From Stutzerimonas stutzeri (GTDB lineage: Bacteria; Pseudomonadota; Gammaproteobacteria; Pseudomonadales; Pseudomonadaceae): a stretch of 64,000 nucleotides of DNA. Made by a program: the position numbers and the translations under genes. The stretch spans positions 124,001 to 188,000 of the forward strand of contig NZ_JAMOIH010000009.1 of assembly GCF_024448955.1 (NCBI RefSeq), in the 5' to 3' direction. A model generated the notes under the pieces. It searched no databases, was not told the DNA's origin, and saw nothing but the letters and a program-made list of their open reading frames with translations. Shown here piece after piece: positions 1 to 9,757 of the stretch; the first letter of the stretch is position 1; every line of letters starts with the position of its first letter.

Positions 1-318
1 GTCATTTTGCAACGCAGGAACAACGGCCATCTTGCCGTTTTCCATGCATGGCGTGATCTTGGCGAATAGCACGTCACCTTCACGAAAACCGGTATAGCCT
101 TTCTTTACTTCGGAAAATTCGCGCTGCGCGCTTACGTCGATATGTCCTGTTTCGGCTTCCACAGCGGGCATAGGGACAAATGATACCAACAGGTTGTCGT
201 CGATATCCCGCTTGTCCAGTGTTGGGTTTATTTCTGCTATTTCAGGTAGCTGAACCAGTGACCAACTTGTAGGCAGCTCACTTTGTTCTTGCCCATTGTC
301 CACTACTTCATTCCCCAT
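1..318 (-). CDS. hsdS: Type I restriction enzyme specificity subunit HsdS, N-terminal part (cut by window edge)
   Basis: Only the first 106 codons lie in the window. The translation has the usual opening of a type I specificity subunit. A proline- and tryptophan-containing start (LPTSWSLVQL) leads into the first target-recognition domain, with VPMPAVEAETG and FREGDVLFAKITPCMENGK. HsdS chooses the DNA site for the HsdM methylase and the HsdR translocase. The ATG overlaps the hsdR stop by one base (TGATG), so the two genes are translationally coupled. No hsdM lies between them, so the methylase gene is presumably further left, giving order R-S-M; that part is inference. Confidence 0.85.
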   Translation of the reverse strand, partial: MGNEVVDNGQEQSELPTSWSLVQLPEIAEINPTLDKRDIDDNLLVSFVPMPAVEAETGHIDVSAQREFSEVKKGYTGFREGDVLFAKITPCMENGKMAVVPALQND

Positions 319-3164
319 CACGCCACTAACGCCTCATTAATCTCATCCATTACCGCCTCGTACTGCGCGCCAAACTGCTCATAGAAACCACCCAACCCGC
401 CATGGCGGTTGAAAGGCGCGAAGTCTAAAGCATCGCGGTCGATATGGATCGAGGTGGCGATATGGTCGCGGATCATCTGTAGCCACTGCATCTGCGCTTC
501 GTTGAATTTCTCGCCGCCGCCAGCGTGGCGCTTGAATATCCACTGCTTGAAGTTGCGATTGACCGTGTCTTCGAAGGGGGTGACTTTCGCGTCCAGCCCG
601 CAGACGCGCCGGATCAGCGCGACCAGGGCAGTCAGTTCATTGAGGGGGTTCTGGCCGCTGACCTCGTCCAGCCGGGCGTAGGCCTGCCACACGTGCAGCG
701 GCGCCAGATGCGGCTTATCCGTCGTGAGCCGGTCGAACAGGGCGCGAATCTGCTCGTAGGTGACTTCGCGGCGACGCTGTGGCTGAGTGAAGTAGATGCT
801 CAGGGCGTCGATTTCATCGCGGTGTTCCTGCAGGTAGGCGGCAAAGTCCTCGCTGAGGCTTTGTGCCTGTTCGGCGCTGTCGCGCTGCCAGCCGGCATTG
901 AGCACTTCGTCCAGGGTGTCGTGGTCGATCTTCTGTTCCTTGTCGCGGCGAATGCGGTCGATCACCTCGATCAGTTCGCCGTTGAACACCTTGGCCGCGT
1001 CCTTGACCAGCTCGGCCTGGGCCTGATCACGCAGAGCCTCGCCGGGGTCCGTGCCGGCGGGCTGGCCGGCCAGCTGCAATGCACGGGCTTCGACCAAGTC
1101 AGCATCGATGGCATTGAACAGCCGGCTGACGATCTGCTGCAGGCTGACACCGCCGCTAAGCGCTTCAAGCTTCTTGTGCTCGGCCGGCTCCAGCTGCTTG
1201 TTCAACCGCGCCAGGCGTCCGGCCAGGGAGCTGACGCTGTCACTGTCGCTGGCGCCCATCATCACGCCCATGGCTAGGTCCTTGAGCGGCACGCTGGGCT
1301 TGGTGATCAGCGGCTGGCTGGCGGTTTTCAGGGATTTGCTGACACCGATGGCATCGACGATGACGTAGTGGGTCTTGCCGGTGATGGCCGCCGAGGAGAC
1401 CTTCTGCAGGTCGTCTTTTTCCAGCGTGCGGGTGCCGCGGCCCTTCATCTGTTCGAAGTAGTTGCGGCTCTTCACGTCGCGCATGAACAGCAGGCATTCC
1501 AGCGGTTTGACGTCGGTGCCGGTGGCGATCATGTCGACGGTCACGGCGATGCGTGGGTAGTAGGCGTTGCGGAACTGGGCGAGCAGGTCCTTCGGGTCTT
1601 CGCCGGCTTCGATGATGTTGCCGTCGGCATCCTTGCGGTCCTGGCCGACGCGGTAGGTGATCTTCTTGCAGAAGGCGTTGCCTTCACCGAACTCCTCGCG
1701 CACGCAGTGGATGATGTCGTCGGCGTGGCTGTCGGTCTTGGCGAAGATCAGCGTCTTGGGCACCTGATATTTGCCGTCGGCTTCGTAACGGTTCGGGAAA
1801 ATCTCCGGCAGCTGGTCGCGGAAGGTGCGGATCACCGTGCGGATCTGGTCCGGGTTGACGATGTTGCGGTCGAGCTGTTTGCCGCTGTAGGCCTCGTCTT
1901 CGTCCTGTAGCTCCCAGCGCTTGCGACGGGTCAGGCGTTCACGGCGTTCGATCTGCTGTTCGGCGCTCAACGCCCCGCCGCGCTGGGTCACCGCGGTTTC
2001 GATCAGGTAGACCTCGTTGCCGACGTTGACGCCATCGGCCACGGCCTTCTCGTGACTGTAATCGCTGACCACGTTCTTGTGGAAAAAGCCGTAGGTGCGG
2101 TTGTCCGGCGTGGCGGTAAGACCGATCAGGCTGGCGTCGAAATAGTCGAGCACCTGTTGCCAGAGGTTGTAGATGGAGCGGTGGCACTCATCGATAAAGA
2201 TGAAATCGAAGAACTCCGGCGAGATCTTCGCGTTGTAGACCACGGGCAGCGGCGCCTTGGGTTTGGTCAGTTGCTCGGCTGGGTTGATCTCTTCGGCGGC
2301 GTCATCCAGCTCCTCGCCCTTGAGCGTCGCGTATAGACGCTGGATGGTGCTGATGCACACCGCGCTGTCGCTGGCGACATAGGCGGACTTGAGCCGCTGC
2401 ACCGGGTAGAGCTCGGTGAACTTGCGGTTATCGTCGATGGGCAGATAACTCATCATTTCCTGCTCGGCCTGTTCGCCGAGGTTCTTGGTATCGACCAAAA
2501 ACAGGATGCGCTTGGCGCCGGCGTGTTTGAGCAGGCGGTAGATGGCGGTTATCGCCGTGTAGGTCTTGCCGGCGCCGGTAGCCATTTGAATCAATGCACG
2601 TGGCCGCGCGGCATGAAACGAGGCTTCGAGGTTGCAAATCGCCACTTCCTGGCAGTCGCGCAGGCGCAGTTCGCTGGCTGGCAGCTGCTCCGGGTTGAGC
2701 GGCGGTATGGCTTGCAGACGTGCGCGCAGCGCCAGCGGCTGGCCCAGCCATTCGCGCAAGGTTTCGGGGCGGTGAAAATTGAATACTTCCCTGGAGCGCG
2801 GCTTGGGGTCACGCGCATCGGTGAAGCGGGTGATGACGCCTGTGCTTTCATAAAGGAAGCGCAGCGGTTCGCTGGCCTTGATCCACTTCAACTGGGCATT
2901 GGCATAACCCAGCGTTTGATCTTCAACAGCGCTGATGCTATGCCCGACTTCCTCCCGCTTGGCTTCGATCACGCCCACAGGCTTGCCATCGACGAACAAC
3001 AGGTAGTCGGCAGGCCCGACGCTGGTGCTGTACTCACGCACAGCAACACCGGGGCCGGCGCTGAAGTCGATCTTCTTCTGCGCCTGCACAACCCAACCGG
3101 CCTGACGCAGTTGTTCGTCGATGCGGTCGCGGGCGAGCTGTTCGGGGTTCTGATTCAGCGTCAT
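318..3164 (-). CDS. hsdR: Type I restriction endonuclease motor/nuclease subunit HsdR
   Basis: About 948 aa. An N-terminal nuclease domain shows the PD-(D/E)xK-like pattern D53...E67-A-K69 (PADYLLFVDG, VIEAKRE). It is followed by a superfamily 2 helicase core: Walker A ATGAGKT at 195-201, DECH box at 325-328 and GLTATP at 348-353. The remaining part holds the second RecA domain (FMRDVKSRNYFEQMKGRGTR) and a C-terminal region that in the family contacts the methylase. It translocates DNA and cuts unmodified DNA as part of the HsdRMS complex. The frame stays open 32 codons further upstream, but that stretch is unlike the family and MTLNQNPEQLARD is a typical start, so I chose 3164. No strong ribosome-binding site is visible. 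Confidence 0.93.
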   Translation of the reverse strand: MTLNQNPEQLARDRIDEQLRQAGWVVQAQKKIDFSAGPGVAVREYSTSVGPADYLLFVDGKPVGVIEAKREEVGHSISAVEDQTLGYANAQLKWIKASEPLRFLYESTGVITRFTDARDPKPRSREVFNFHRPETLREWLGQPLALRARLQAIPPLNPEQLPASELRLRDCQEVAICNLEASFHAARPRALIQMATGAGKTYTAITAIYRLLKHAGAKRILFLVDTKNLGEQAEQEMMSYLPIDDNRKFTELYPVQRLKSAYVASDSAVCISTIQRLYATLKGEELDDAAEEINPAEQLTKPKAPLPVVYNAKISPEFFDFIFIDECHRSIYNLWQQVLDYFDASLIGLTATPDNRTYGFFHKNVVSDYSHEKAVADGVNVGNEVYLIETAVTQRGGALSAEQQIERRERLTRRKRWELQDEDEAYSGKQLDRNIVNPDQIRTVIRTFRDQLPEIFPNRYEADGKYQVPKTLIFAKTDSHADDIIHCVREEFGEGNAFCKKITYRVGQDRKDADGNIIEAGEDPKDLLAQFRNAYYPRIAVTVDMIATGTDVKPLECLLFMRDVKSRNYFEQMKGRGTRTLEKDDLQKVSSAAITGKTHYVIVDAIGVSKSLKTASQPLITKPSVPLKDLAMGVMMGASDSDSVSSLAGRLARLNKQLEPAEHKKLEALSGGVSLQQIVSRLFNAIDADLVEARALQLAGQPAGTDPGEALRDQAQAELVKDAAKVFNGELIEVIDRIRRDKEQKIDHDTLDEVLNAGWQRDSAEQAQSLSEDFAAYLQEHRDEIDALSIYFTQPQRRREVTYEQIRALFDRLTTDKPHLAPLHVWQAYARLDEVSGQNPLNELTALVALIRRVCGLDAKVTPFEDTVNRNFKQWIFKRHAGGGEKFNEAQMQWLQMIRDHIATSIHIDRDALDFAPFNRHGGLGGFYEQFGAQYEAVMDEINEALVA

Positions 3165-3261
3165 GGGGTCATCCAAGCAGGCGGGACGACTGGATGGTAA
3201 CCGCTTTGCCACGCGTGTCGGCAGAGGGCTGAGCGCCGCGGATAGATATATGGAAAGCAAA

Positions 3262-3281
3262 ACCGGGCCATGAGGCCCGGT
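3262..3281 (-). terminator. Rho-independent terminator of the acyl-CoA dehydrogenase operon
   Basis: Perfect 8-bp stem (ACCGGGCC / GGCCCGGT) with a 4-nt loop. Reading the minus strand, the stem is followed by TTTTG. It lies 23 bases after the stop of the 3304-4446 gene and separates that operon from hsdR. Confidence 0.8.
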
Positions 3282-3303
3282 CCTGGCGTAGCGACTGACG
3301 TGG

Positions 3304-4446
3304 TTACGCCACCTGCATCAACTTCGCATAGGCCTTCAGATGATGATCGTCGTCACCGAATTGGTGGGCAATCATCACCAGGCGTTTGGCGTGGTGGGCG
3401 AGGTTGTATTCCCAGGTCATGCCGATGCCGCCGTGCAGCTGGATCGCTTCCTCGGCCACCTTGCGCGCGGCGCGAGCGCAGATGTATTTGGCGGCGGCAA
3501 TGATGCGGCGGCGGTCGTCGTTGTCTTCGCCATCGGCAAAGGTCGCGGCGAGGATCGCCATGCTGGTGGCCTGTTCCAGCTCGGTCTGCATGTCGACCAT
3601 GCGGTGCTGCAGGACCTGGAACTTGCCGATCGGCACGCCGAACTGCTTGCGCGTCTTGAGGTAGTCGAGGGTCAGCTTGCAGGCTTCGTCCATGCTGCCC
3701 AGCGCATCGGCGCACTGCGCGGCGATGGCGCGGCCCTGTTGGTAGCGCAGCGCGGACAAGGCATTGCCCACCTCACCGAGCACCGCGTCAGCACCGACCT
3801 GCACGTTGTCAAGGAACAGCTCGCAGCCCTTGCGCCCATCAATGGTCGGATAGACGCGCCGGCTGACGCCCTGGGCGTTGGGATCGACGAGGAACAGGCT
3901 GATGCCGGCCTCGTCGCGGCTGTCGCCAGCGGTGCGCGCGGAGACGATGATCTGCCCGGCGCTGTGCCCACCGATCACCACGACCTTGCGTCCGGACAGA
4001 CGATAGCCGCCTTCGACCGTCTCGGCCTTGGTCTGCACGTCGTTGAGGTTGTAGTGGCTCTGCGGCTCTTCGAAAGCCACCGCCAGCTGCAGCGAGCCGG
4101 CCGCCACCTGAGGCAGCAGGTCTTCCTTCTGCGTGTCGCTGCCCAGCTGGTTGAGCAATCCGCCGCCATAGATGACCGATTGCAGATAGGGCTCAAGCGT
4201 CAGGCCGCGACCCAGCTCGGTCATGACCAGCATGGTTTCCACGCCGCCGCCGCCAAAGCCGCCAATTTCTTCGGAGAACGGCACGGCGGTCAGGCCCAGC
4301 TCGCCCAGCTGCGCCCAAAACTCGGCGGAAAAGCCCAGCTCCGACTCGCTGAATTTCTCGCGCTGCTCGAACGGGTAGGCGTCGCGCACCAGACGCGCCG
4401 CGGTGTCTTGCAGCATTTGCTGCTCTTCAGTCAGTTTGAAGTCCAT
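3304..4446 (-). CDS. Acyl-CoA dehydrogenase family protein (380 aa)
   Basis: A flavoprotein of the acyl-CoA dehydrogenase family, which introduces the alpha-beta double bond into acyl-CoA thioesters with electrons passed to ETF. The N-terminal helical domain starts MDFKLTEEQQML. The C-terminal helical domain has the family signature around IQLHGGIGMTWEYN. The IYEGT-type segment that carries the catalytic glutamate in medium-chain enzymes is not visible at the C-terminus, where the sequence reads AHQFGDDDHHL. It is the last gene of a three-gene operon, 12 bases after the second dehydrogenase, with a good GGAGG ribosome-binding site. The substrate is unknown. Pairing with its neighbour as a heteromer is possible but inferred. 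Confidence 0.88.
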   Translation of the reverse strand: MDFKLTEEQQMLQDTAARLVRDAYPFEQREKFSESELGFSAEFWAQLGELGLTAVPFSEEIGGFGGGGVETMLVMTELGRGLTLEPYLQSVIYGGGLLNQLGSDTQKEDLLPQVAAGSLQLAVAFEEPQSHYNLNDVQTKAETVEGGYRLSGRKVVVIGGHSAGQIIVSARTAGDSRDEAGISLFLVDPNAQGVSRRVYPTIDGRKGCELFLDNVQVGADAVLGEVGNALSALRYQQGRAIAAQCADALGSMDEACKLTLDYLKTRKQFGVPIGKFQVLQHRMVDMQTELEQATSMAILAATFADGEDNDDRRRIIAAAKYICARAARKVAEEAIQLHGGIGMTWEYNLAHHAKRLVMIAHQFGDDDHHLKAYAKLMQVA

Positions 4447-4458
4447 TGCGGTGCCTCC

Positions 4459-5655
4459 TCACAGCTCGAGAATCATCTTCGAGACGATGTTCTTCTGGAT
4501 TTCGTTGGAGCCGCCGAAGATCGACAGCTTGCGCATGTTGAAGTAGTCGCCGGCCAGCGCCGCGCTGTAGTCGGCGTGCAGCAGCTCACCGTCGTAATCC
4601 AGCTGCAACTCTTCATCAAGGAACGGCAGCGCGTAGGGGCCAATCACCTTGCGCAGCAGGCTGGTGATGGCCTGGCGGATCTCGGTGCCCTTGACCTTGA
4701 GGATCGAGGATTCGGCACCAGGGACGCCGCCCTCCTTCGCCGCGGCGAGGATGCGCAAGGTGCTCATCTCGATGGCCATGAGCTGCATCTCGACCTCGGC
4801 GACCTGAGCGCGGAACAGCGGGTCCTCGAGCATCGGCTTGCCGTCGCAGACTTCCTTCATGGCGATGCGTTTCAGATGCGCCAGCGCCGCTTTCGAGGCG
4901 CCAATGCCGGCCAAGCCCGTGCGCTCGTGGGTCAGCAGGTACTTGGCGCAGGTCCAGCCCTGATTCTCTTCGCCAACGAGGTTTTCCACCGGCACCCGGA
5001 CGTTATCGAAGAAGACCTCGTTGACTTCGTGATCGCCGTCCAGGGTAATGATCGGTCGCACGCTGATGCCCGGCGTGCTCATATCGATCAGCAGGAAGCT
5101 GATGCCGCGCTGCTGCTGGGCTTCGGGATCGGTACGCACCAGGCAGAAGATCATGTTGGCGTGCTGGCCGAGGGTGGTCCAGGTCTTCTGGCCGTTGACC
5201 ACGTAATGGTCGCCGTCACGCACGGCGCGGGTCTTCAGGCTCGCCAGGTCGGAACCGGCACCCGGCTCGGAATAGCCCTGGCACCACCAATCCTCGCCGG
5301 AGAGGATGCGCGGCAGGTAATGATCCTTCTGCTGCTGGCTGCCGAACTTGATGATCACCGGGGCGACCATGTTGACGCCGAACGGCACGGTACGCGGCGC
5401 ACCAAAGGCGGCGCATTCCTCGTCGAAGATGTGCTTTTCCACCGGGCCCCAGGTGGTCCCGCCCAGTTCCACCGGCCAGCCCGGTGCGTACCAGCCACGC
5501 TTGACCAGAATCTGCTGCCAGCGCTGATGGTCTTCCTTGGACAGGTGCTTGCCGAGCTTGGTCTTGGCGGCGATGTCGGCCGGCAATTCGTTGGTGAGGA
5601 AGGCGCGCACTTCATCGCGGAAGGCGAGCTCTTCGGCCGTGTAGTTGACGTTCAT
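4459..5655 (-). CDS. Acyl-CoA dehydrogenase family protein (398 aa)
   Basis: Second acyl-CoA dehydrogenase of the operon. Visible family parts are the N-terminal domain (MNVNYTAEELAFRDEVRAFL), the FAD/substrate segment WWCQGYSEPGAGSDLASL, the WTTLGQHA strand and a C-terminal SIFGGSNEIQKNIVSKMIL. In medium-chain enzymes this last motif reads IYEGT, with the catalytic glutamate; here that position is glycine. The base may therefore lie elsewhere, as known for some long-chain and isovaleryl enzymes, or be supplied by a partner. Upstream is the fused hydratase/dehydrogenase gene, 46 bases away. The substrate cannot be named from sequence alone. Confidence 0.9.
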   Translation of the reverse strand: MNVNYTAEELAFRDEVRAFLTNELPADIAAKTKLGKHLSKEDHQRWQQILVKRGWYAPGWPVELGGTTWGPVEKHIFDEECAAFGAPRTVPFGVNMVAPVIIKFGSQQQKDHYLPRILSGEDWWCQGYSEPGAGSDLASLKTRAVRDGDHYVVNGQKTWTTLGQHANMIFCLVRTDPEAQQQRGISFLLIDMSTPGISVRPIITLDGDHEVNEVFFDNVRVPVENLVGEENQGWTCAKYLLTHERTGLAGIGASKAALAHLKRIAMKEVCDGKPMLEDPLFRAQVAEVEMQLMAIEMSTLRILAAAKEGGVPGAESSILKVKGTEIRQAITSLLRKVIGPYALPFLDEELQLDYDGELLHADYSAALAGDYFNMRKLSIFGGSNEIQKNIVSKMILEL

Positions 5656-5701
5656 GGATGGATCCTCGTTATCCGATCGGCAGAGTGCAGGCGGGCGGCG
5701 C

Positions 5702-7807
5702 TCATTGCCCGGCCTGCCATTCGGTAAAGGTGCGGCCTTCGGCGGCCAGTTTTTCCAGTAGCGGCGCGGGCTTCCACCAGTCGCCGCAGCGTGCGTGCAG
5801 TTCCTTGACCCGCGCCAGCACGGTGTCCAGCCCGACGCTGTCGGCGTAGAACATCGGCCCGCCGCGGAAGGCCGGGAAGCCGTAACCGTTCAGGTAGATC
5901 ACGTCGATATCGCTGGAGCGCTGGGCGATGCCCTCTTCGAGGATCTTCGCGCCCTCGTTGACCAGCGCGTAGATGGTCCGCTCGACGATGTACTGCTCGT
6001 CCAGCTGGCGGCGCTCGATGCCTTTTTCCCGCGACGCTGCTTCGAGCATAGGCGCGAGTTCCGGATTCTCCAGCGGCGTGCGATTGCCCGGCTCGTAGCG
6101 GTAGTAGCCCGCACCGGTCTTCTGCCCGAGCATGCCGGCTTCGCAGAGCTTGTCCGAAACCGTGGGGAAATCGCGATCGGCCGGCAGGTCGACGCGCTGG
6201 CGCTTGCGGATCGCCTGACCGATATCCAGACCGGAAAGATCGCGCATCGCAAACGGCCCCATGGCCATGCCGAAATTGCGCAGCGCACCGTCGACCTGCT
6301 GCGGCGTGGCGCCCTCTTCCAGCAGAAATTCCGCCTCGCGGCCGTACTGAAAGACCATGCGGTTGCCGACGAAGCCGTCGCAGACGCCGACCACCACCGA
6401 GACCTTCTTCAGCTGCTTGCCAATGGCCATGGCGGTGGCCAGCACTTCATCGCTAGTCTTCTCGCCGCGCACCACTTCCAGCAGGCGCATCACGTTGGCC
6501 GGGCTGAAGAAGTGCAGGCCGACCACGTCTTCGGGGCGCTTGGTGAAGGCCGCGATGGCGTTCAGATCCAGCGACGAGGTGTTCGAGGCGAGAATCGCGC
6601 CTGGCTTGCATACGGCATCAAGCTGCTCGAAGACCTTCTGCTTGACGCCCATTTCCTCGAATACCGCTTCGACCACCACGTCCACATCTGCCAGTGCGGC
6701 GTACTCGGTGACGCCCTCGACCAGCTTCAGGCGCGCTTCCATCGCCTCCTCGGTCAGGCTGCCGCGCTTGACGCTCGCGGCATAGGTATCACGGGCGCGC
6801 TGCAGGCCGCGCTGCAGCGCCTCGTTATTGATTTCCAGCAGCTTCACCGGCACACCGGCATTGGCAAAGCTCAGGGCGATACCGACACCCATGGTGCCGC
6901 CGCCGATCACCGCGGCGGTGTTGACCGCACGCGGTTTCACATCGGCCGGCAAATCGTTGATCTTGCTCGCCTGGCGCTCGGCGAAGAATGAATGGATCAG
7001 CGCGCCGCGCTGTGGCGAGTTCAGGCACTCGACGAATAGTTCGCGCTCGCGCTTGAGGCCCTCGGCCAGTGGCAGCTGGGTGGCGGCCTCAACCGCCGCG
7101 ATGCAGCGCAACGGCGAGAACAGCCCCGGCATGCGCTTGGCCACCTCGGCATGCTTGGCGCGGATCAGCGCCTCGTTGTCGGCATTTTCCAGACCGCGGG
7201 CCTGTTCGCCGCTGCGGCGCGGCGCGCGACCTTCCTCGACCATGCGATGGGCGTAGGCCAGGCCGGCTTCGGTCACATCGCCGTCGAACAACTCATCGAC
7301 AATGTGATGTTCAACGGCCTCAGCCGCACCGATCGGCGTGCCGCTGACGATCATGTCCAGCGCCTTGGCGACCCCGGCCAGACGCGGCAGCCGCTGCGTA
7401 CCGCCGGCACCCGGCAGCAGGCCCAGCTTCACTTCAGGCAGGCCGACCTTGGCGTCCCGCCGGGCGATGCGGTAATGGCAGCCCAGCGCGACTTCCAACC
7501 CGCCACCCAAGGCGGTGCCATGGATTACCGCGATACTCGGCTTGCTGCTGCCTTCGATGACCTCGATCACTTCCGGCAGGCTCGGCGCCTGCGGCGGCTT
7601 GCCGAATTCCTTGATATCGGCGCCGGCGATAAAGGTAGTGCCCTCGCAAACCAGCACCACGGCGCGCACCTGCGAATCTGCCTCGGCGCTTTGGAAGGCC
7701 TGCAGCAGACCCTGGCGCACGGCATGGCCGAGCGCGTTGACTGGTGGATTGTTGACCGTAATCAGGGCGATTTCACCCCGATGTTCGAGCCGTACGACGT
7801 CCGTCAT
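5702..7807 (-). CDS. Bifunctional enoyl-CoA hydratase / 3-hydroxyacyl-CoA dehydrogenase (FadJ/FadB-like, 701 aa)
   Basis: The N-terminal crotonase domain (about 1-190) has the oxyanion-hole segment [10 protein letters not shown] and the two catalytic glutamates E105 (GGGLE) and E125 (GLPEVKLG). From about residue 300 an NAD-binding Rossmann domain starts with AVIGGGTMG. It is followed by the histidine segment [11 protein letters not shown] and two C-terminal dimerisation domains. The enzyme hydrates trans-2-enoyl-CoA and oxidises the resulting 3-hydroxyacyl-CoA, the two steps after acyl-CoA dehydrogenase, so the operon encodes three successive beta-oxidation steps. No thiolase is adjacent. 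At 701 aa it is close to FadJ/FadB length. A GGAGG ribosome-binding site precedes the start. A dedicated acid or peroxisomal-type substrate is possible. Confidence 0.9.
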   Translation of the reverse strand: MTDVVRLEHRGEIALITVNNPPVNALGHAVRQGLLQAFQSAEADSQVRAVVLVCEGTTFIAGADIKEFGKPPQAPSLPEVIEVIEGSSKPSIAVIHGTALGGGLEVALGCHYRIARRDAKVGLPEVKLGLLPGAGGTQRLPRLAGVAKALDMIVSGTPIGAAEAVEHHIVDELFDGDVTEAGLAYAHRMVEEGRAPRRSGEQARGLENADNEALIRAKHAEVAKRMPGLFSPLRCIAAVEAATQLPLAEGLKRERELFVECLNSPQRGALIHSFFAERQASKINDLPADVKPRAVNTAAVIGGGTMGVGIALSFANAGVPVKLLEINNEALQRGLQRARDTYAASVKRGSLTEEAMEARLKLVEGVTEYAALADVDVVVEAVFEEMGVKQKVFEQLDAVCKPGAILASNTSSLDLNAIAAFTKRPEDVVGLHFFSPANVMRLLEVVRGEKTSDEVLATAMAIGKQLKKVSVVVGVCDGFVGNRMVFQYGREAEFLLEEGATPQQVDGALRNFGMAMGPFAMRDLSGLDIGQAIRKRQRVDLPADRDFPTVSDKLCEAGMLGQKTGAGYYRYEPGNRTPLENPELAPMLEAASREKGIERRQLDEQYIVERTIYALVNEGAKILEEGIAQRSSDIDVIYLNGYGFPAFRGGPMFYADSVGLDTVLARVKELHARCGDWWKPAPLLEKLAAEGRTFTEWQAGQ

Positions 7808-8008
7808 GACTGGCCTCCGCTTGTGAAATGATGATTGGACTTGTTATTTCACGGAATCTTGTTTCGCACAGCAGAATAGTAGAGTCATTTCTGTCTGTCG
7901 AGGACCCAGCACTTATTCCAATTCATTCAGGCACCCTATGGCGCGCCTGAATGAATTCCGTGGTGAAGAGACAAGGCAGCCTCAGGCCGAAGCAGCGGAG
8001 CGCAGTAG

Positions 8009-8071
8009 GGTGGGTTAGTGGTGCATCAACGCCGATGCCGCCGCAGAACATCAAGCGCCGCGTAACCCACC
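8009..8071. repeat. Inverted repeat with GGTGGGTTA / TAACCCACC arms (dispersed-repeat type)
   Basis: Perfect 9-bp arms are separated by 45 bases, preceded by CGCAGTAGGGTG. The same CGCAGTAGGGTG lead-in occurs again at 33961-33972. Such GTAGGGTGG-type intergenic elements are scattered in pseudomonad genomes, so this is probably a copy of a dispersed repeat and not a gene-specific regulator. Confidence 0.5.
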
Positions 8072-8133
8072 GCGCGGAGCTCAGCCGTACTTGATAGGTG
8101 TCGGCGCACAGCTGAGGTATGAATCAAGACGCT

Positions 8134-8170
8134 GCCGCGTCGCATCTAACACCGGTAGATGCGACGCGGC
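8134..8170 (-). terminator. Strong hairpin downstream of gabD, probable terminator
   Basis: A 15-bp perfect stem (GCCGCGTCGCATCTA and its complement) with a 7-base loop, starting 9 bases after the gabD stop. The minus strand has no good T-run after it, so termination is likely from position and stem strength but not certain. Confidence 0.6.
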
Positions 8171-8178
8171 GGCAGGAC

Positions 8179-9627
8179 TTACAGCCCCAGGCAGAGATAC
8201 TTGATCTCCAGATAATCCTCGATGCCGTACTTGGAACCTTCACGGCCCAGCCCGGACGACTTAACGCCGCCGAATGGCGCCACCTCGGTGGAAATCATCC
8301 CCGTGTTGACCCCGACCATGCCCGATTCCAACGCCTCGGCGACGCGGAACACCCGACCCAGATCGCGGGCATAGAAATACGCCGCCAGACCGAACTCGGT
8401 ATCGTTGGCCAGCGCGATACCCTCGGCCTCGTCCTTGAAACGGAACAACGGTGCCAGCGGCCCGAAGGTTTCCTCCTTGGCGACCTTGGCGCTATGCGGC
8501 ACGTTGATCATCAAGGTGGGCTCGAAGTAGCTGCCGCCGAGCTCATGCGCCTTGCCACCGGTAACGACCTGAGCGCCATTGGCTACGGCATCCTCGATGT
8601 GCTCCTTGACCTTCGCCGTGGCGCGGTCGTCGATCAATGGGCCGATATCGACACCCTCATCGAGGCCGTTGCCGATCCTCAACTTTTCTACCGCCGCCTG
8701 GAATTTCTTGGCGAACTGGTCGTATACACCGTCCTGCACATAGATGCGGTTGACGCAGACGCAAGTCTGCCCGGCGTTGCGGTACTTGGACTGCATGGCG
8801 CCTTTGACGGCCTCATCCAGATCGGCATCGTCGAACACGATGAACGGCGCGTTACCGCCCAGCTCCAGCGAAACCTTCTTGATGCCCGGTGCGCACTGCG
8901 CCATCAGCTTGGCGCCGACCTCGGTCGACCCGGTGAAGGTGATCTTGCGCACGATGGGGTTGGCGGTCAGCTCGTCGCCAATGTCGCCAGCCGAACCGGT
9001 GATGACGCTGAATACACCCTTGGGAATGCCGGCGCGCTCAGCCAACTCGGCCAGCGCCAGCGCGGAGAACGGCGTCTGGCTGGCGGGTTTGACCACCATG
9101 GTGCAACCCGCCGCGAGTGCCGGGCCTGCCTTGCGGGTGATCATCGCCGCCGGGAAATTCCACGGCGTGATCGCCGCGGTAACGCCGATCGGCTGCTTGA
9201 TGACGATGATCCGCTTGTCTTTCTGATGCCCAGGAATGGTGTCGCCATAAACGCGCTTGGCCTCTTCGGCGAACCACTCGATAAAGGAGGCGGCATAGGC
9301 GATCTCGCCCTTGGATTCGGCCAGCGGCTTGCCCTGCTCCAAGGTCATCAGGCGGCCCAGATCGTCCTGGTTTTCCATCATCAGCTCGAACCAGCGACGC
9401 AGCTTCTGCGAACGCTCCTTGGCGGTCAGGTCACGCCAGGCCGGCAGCGCGCGCTCGGCCGCTTCGATGGCACGACGCGTTTCGGCGGCGCCCATCTTCG
9501 GCACCGTACCGAGGATTTCACCGCTGGCCGGGTTGTTCACCTTGATCGTCTGGCCGCTATCGGCGTCCTGCCAGCTGCCATCTATATAAGCCTGCTGACG
9601 GAACAGAGCGGTATCTTTGAGTTGCAT
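8179..9627 (-). CDS. gabD: NADP-dependent succinate-semialdehyde dehydrogenase GabD
   Basis: 482 aa, the normal GabD length. It has the aldehyde dehydrogenase fold with cofactor segment TPWNFPAAM, FTGSTEVG, the general-base glutamate in LELGGNAP and the catalytic cysteine in AGQTCVCVNR. It oxidises succinate semialdehyde to succinate at the end of 4-aminobutyrate and polyamine degradation. A clear AAGGAGA ribosome-binding site lies before the ATG. The usual partner gabT is not adjacent. A 24-bp palindrome at 9758-9781, about 130 bases upstream, is a candidate operator. Glutarate-semialdehyde activity cannot be excluded by sequence. Confidence 0.93.
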   Translation of the reverse strand: MQLKDTALFRQQAYIDGSWQDADSGQTIKVNNPASGEILGTVPKMGAAETRRAIEAAERALPAWRDLTAKERSQKLRRWFELMMENQDDLGRLMTLEQGKPLAESKGEIAYAASFIEWFAEEAKRVYGDTIPGHQKDKRIIVIKQPIGVTAAITPWNFPAAMITRKAGPALAAGCTMVVKPASQTPFSALALAELAERAGIPKGVFSVITGSAGDIGDELTANPIVRKITFTGSTEVGAKLMAQCAPGIKKVSLELGGNAPFIVFDDADLDEAVKGAMQSKYRNAGQTCVCVNRIYVQDGVYDQFAKKFQAAVEKLRIGNGLDEGVDIGPLIDDRATAKVKEHIEDAVANGAQVVTGGKAHELGGSYFEPTLMINVPHSAKVAKEETFGPLAPLFRFKDEAEGIALANDTEFGLAAYFYARDLGRVFRVAEALESGMVGVNTGMISTEVAPFGGVKSSGLGREGSKYGIEDYLEIKYLCLGL

Positions 9628-9757
9628 GGCAGTCTCCTTCGAGCCGGCAGGTGCTGCCGGGACAGGGCCGTCTGGCCGGGAATAGTGGGTAAGCCGCGTT
9701 TTGCATCACTCGACACCCGTAGAGCTGAAGCAACCACAAGGGTTCCTGGCGCCGGCG

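Larger units (their letters stand above)
7808..8178. other. Intergenic region between gabD and the beta-oxidation operon
   Basis: 371 bases with no convincing gene. It contains the promoter region of the minus-strand 5702-7807 operon (AT-rich stretch about 7830-7900), a dispersed-repeat-like inverted repeat at 8009-8071 and a strong hairpin at 8134-8170 just after gabD. No promoter could be fixed by eye. Confidence 0.6.

Noticed and set aside
3340-5727. Long open frame on the plus strand across both acyl-CoA dehydrogenases
   Set aside because: It is antisense to two genes with clear family motifs and its translation is histidine-, leucine- and glutamine-rich without any domain. High GC makes such antisense frames common.
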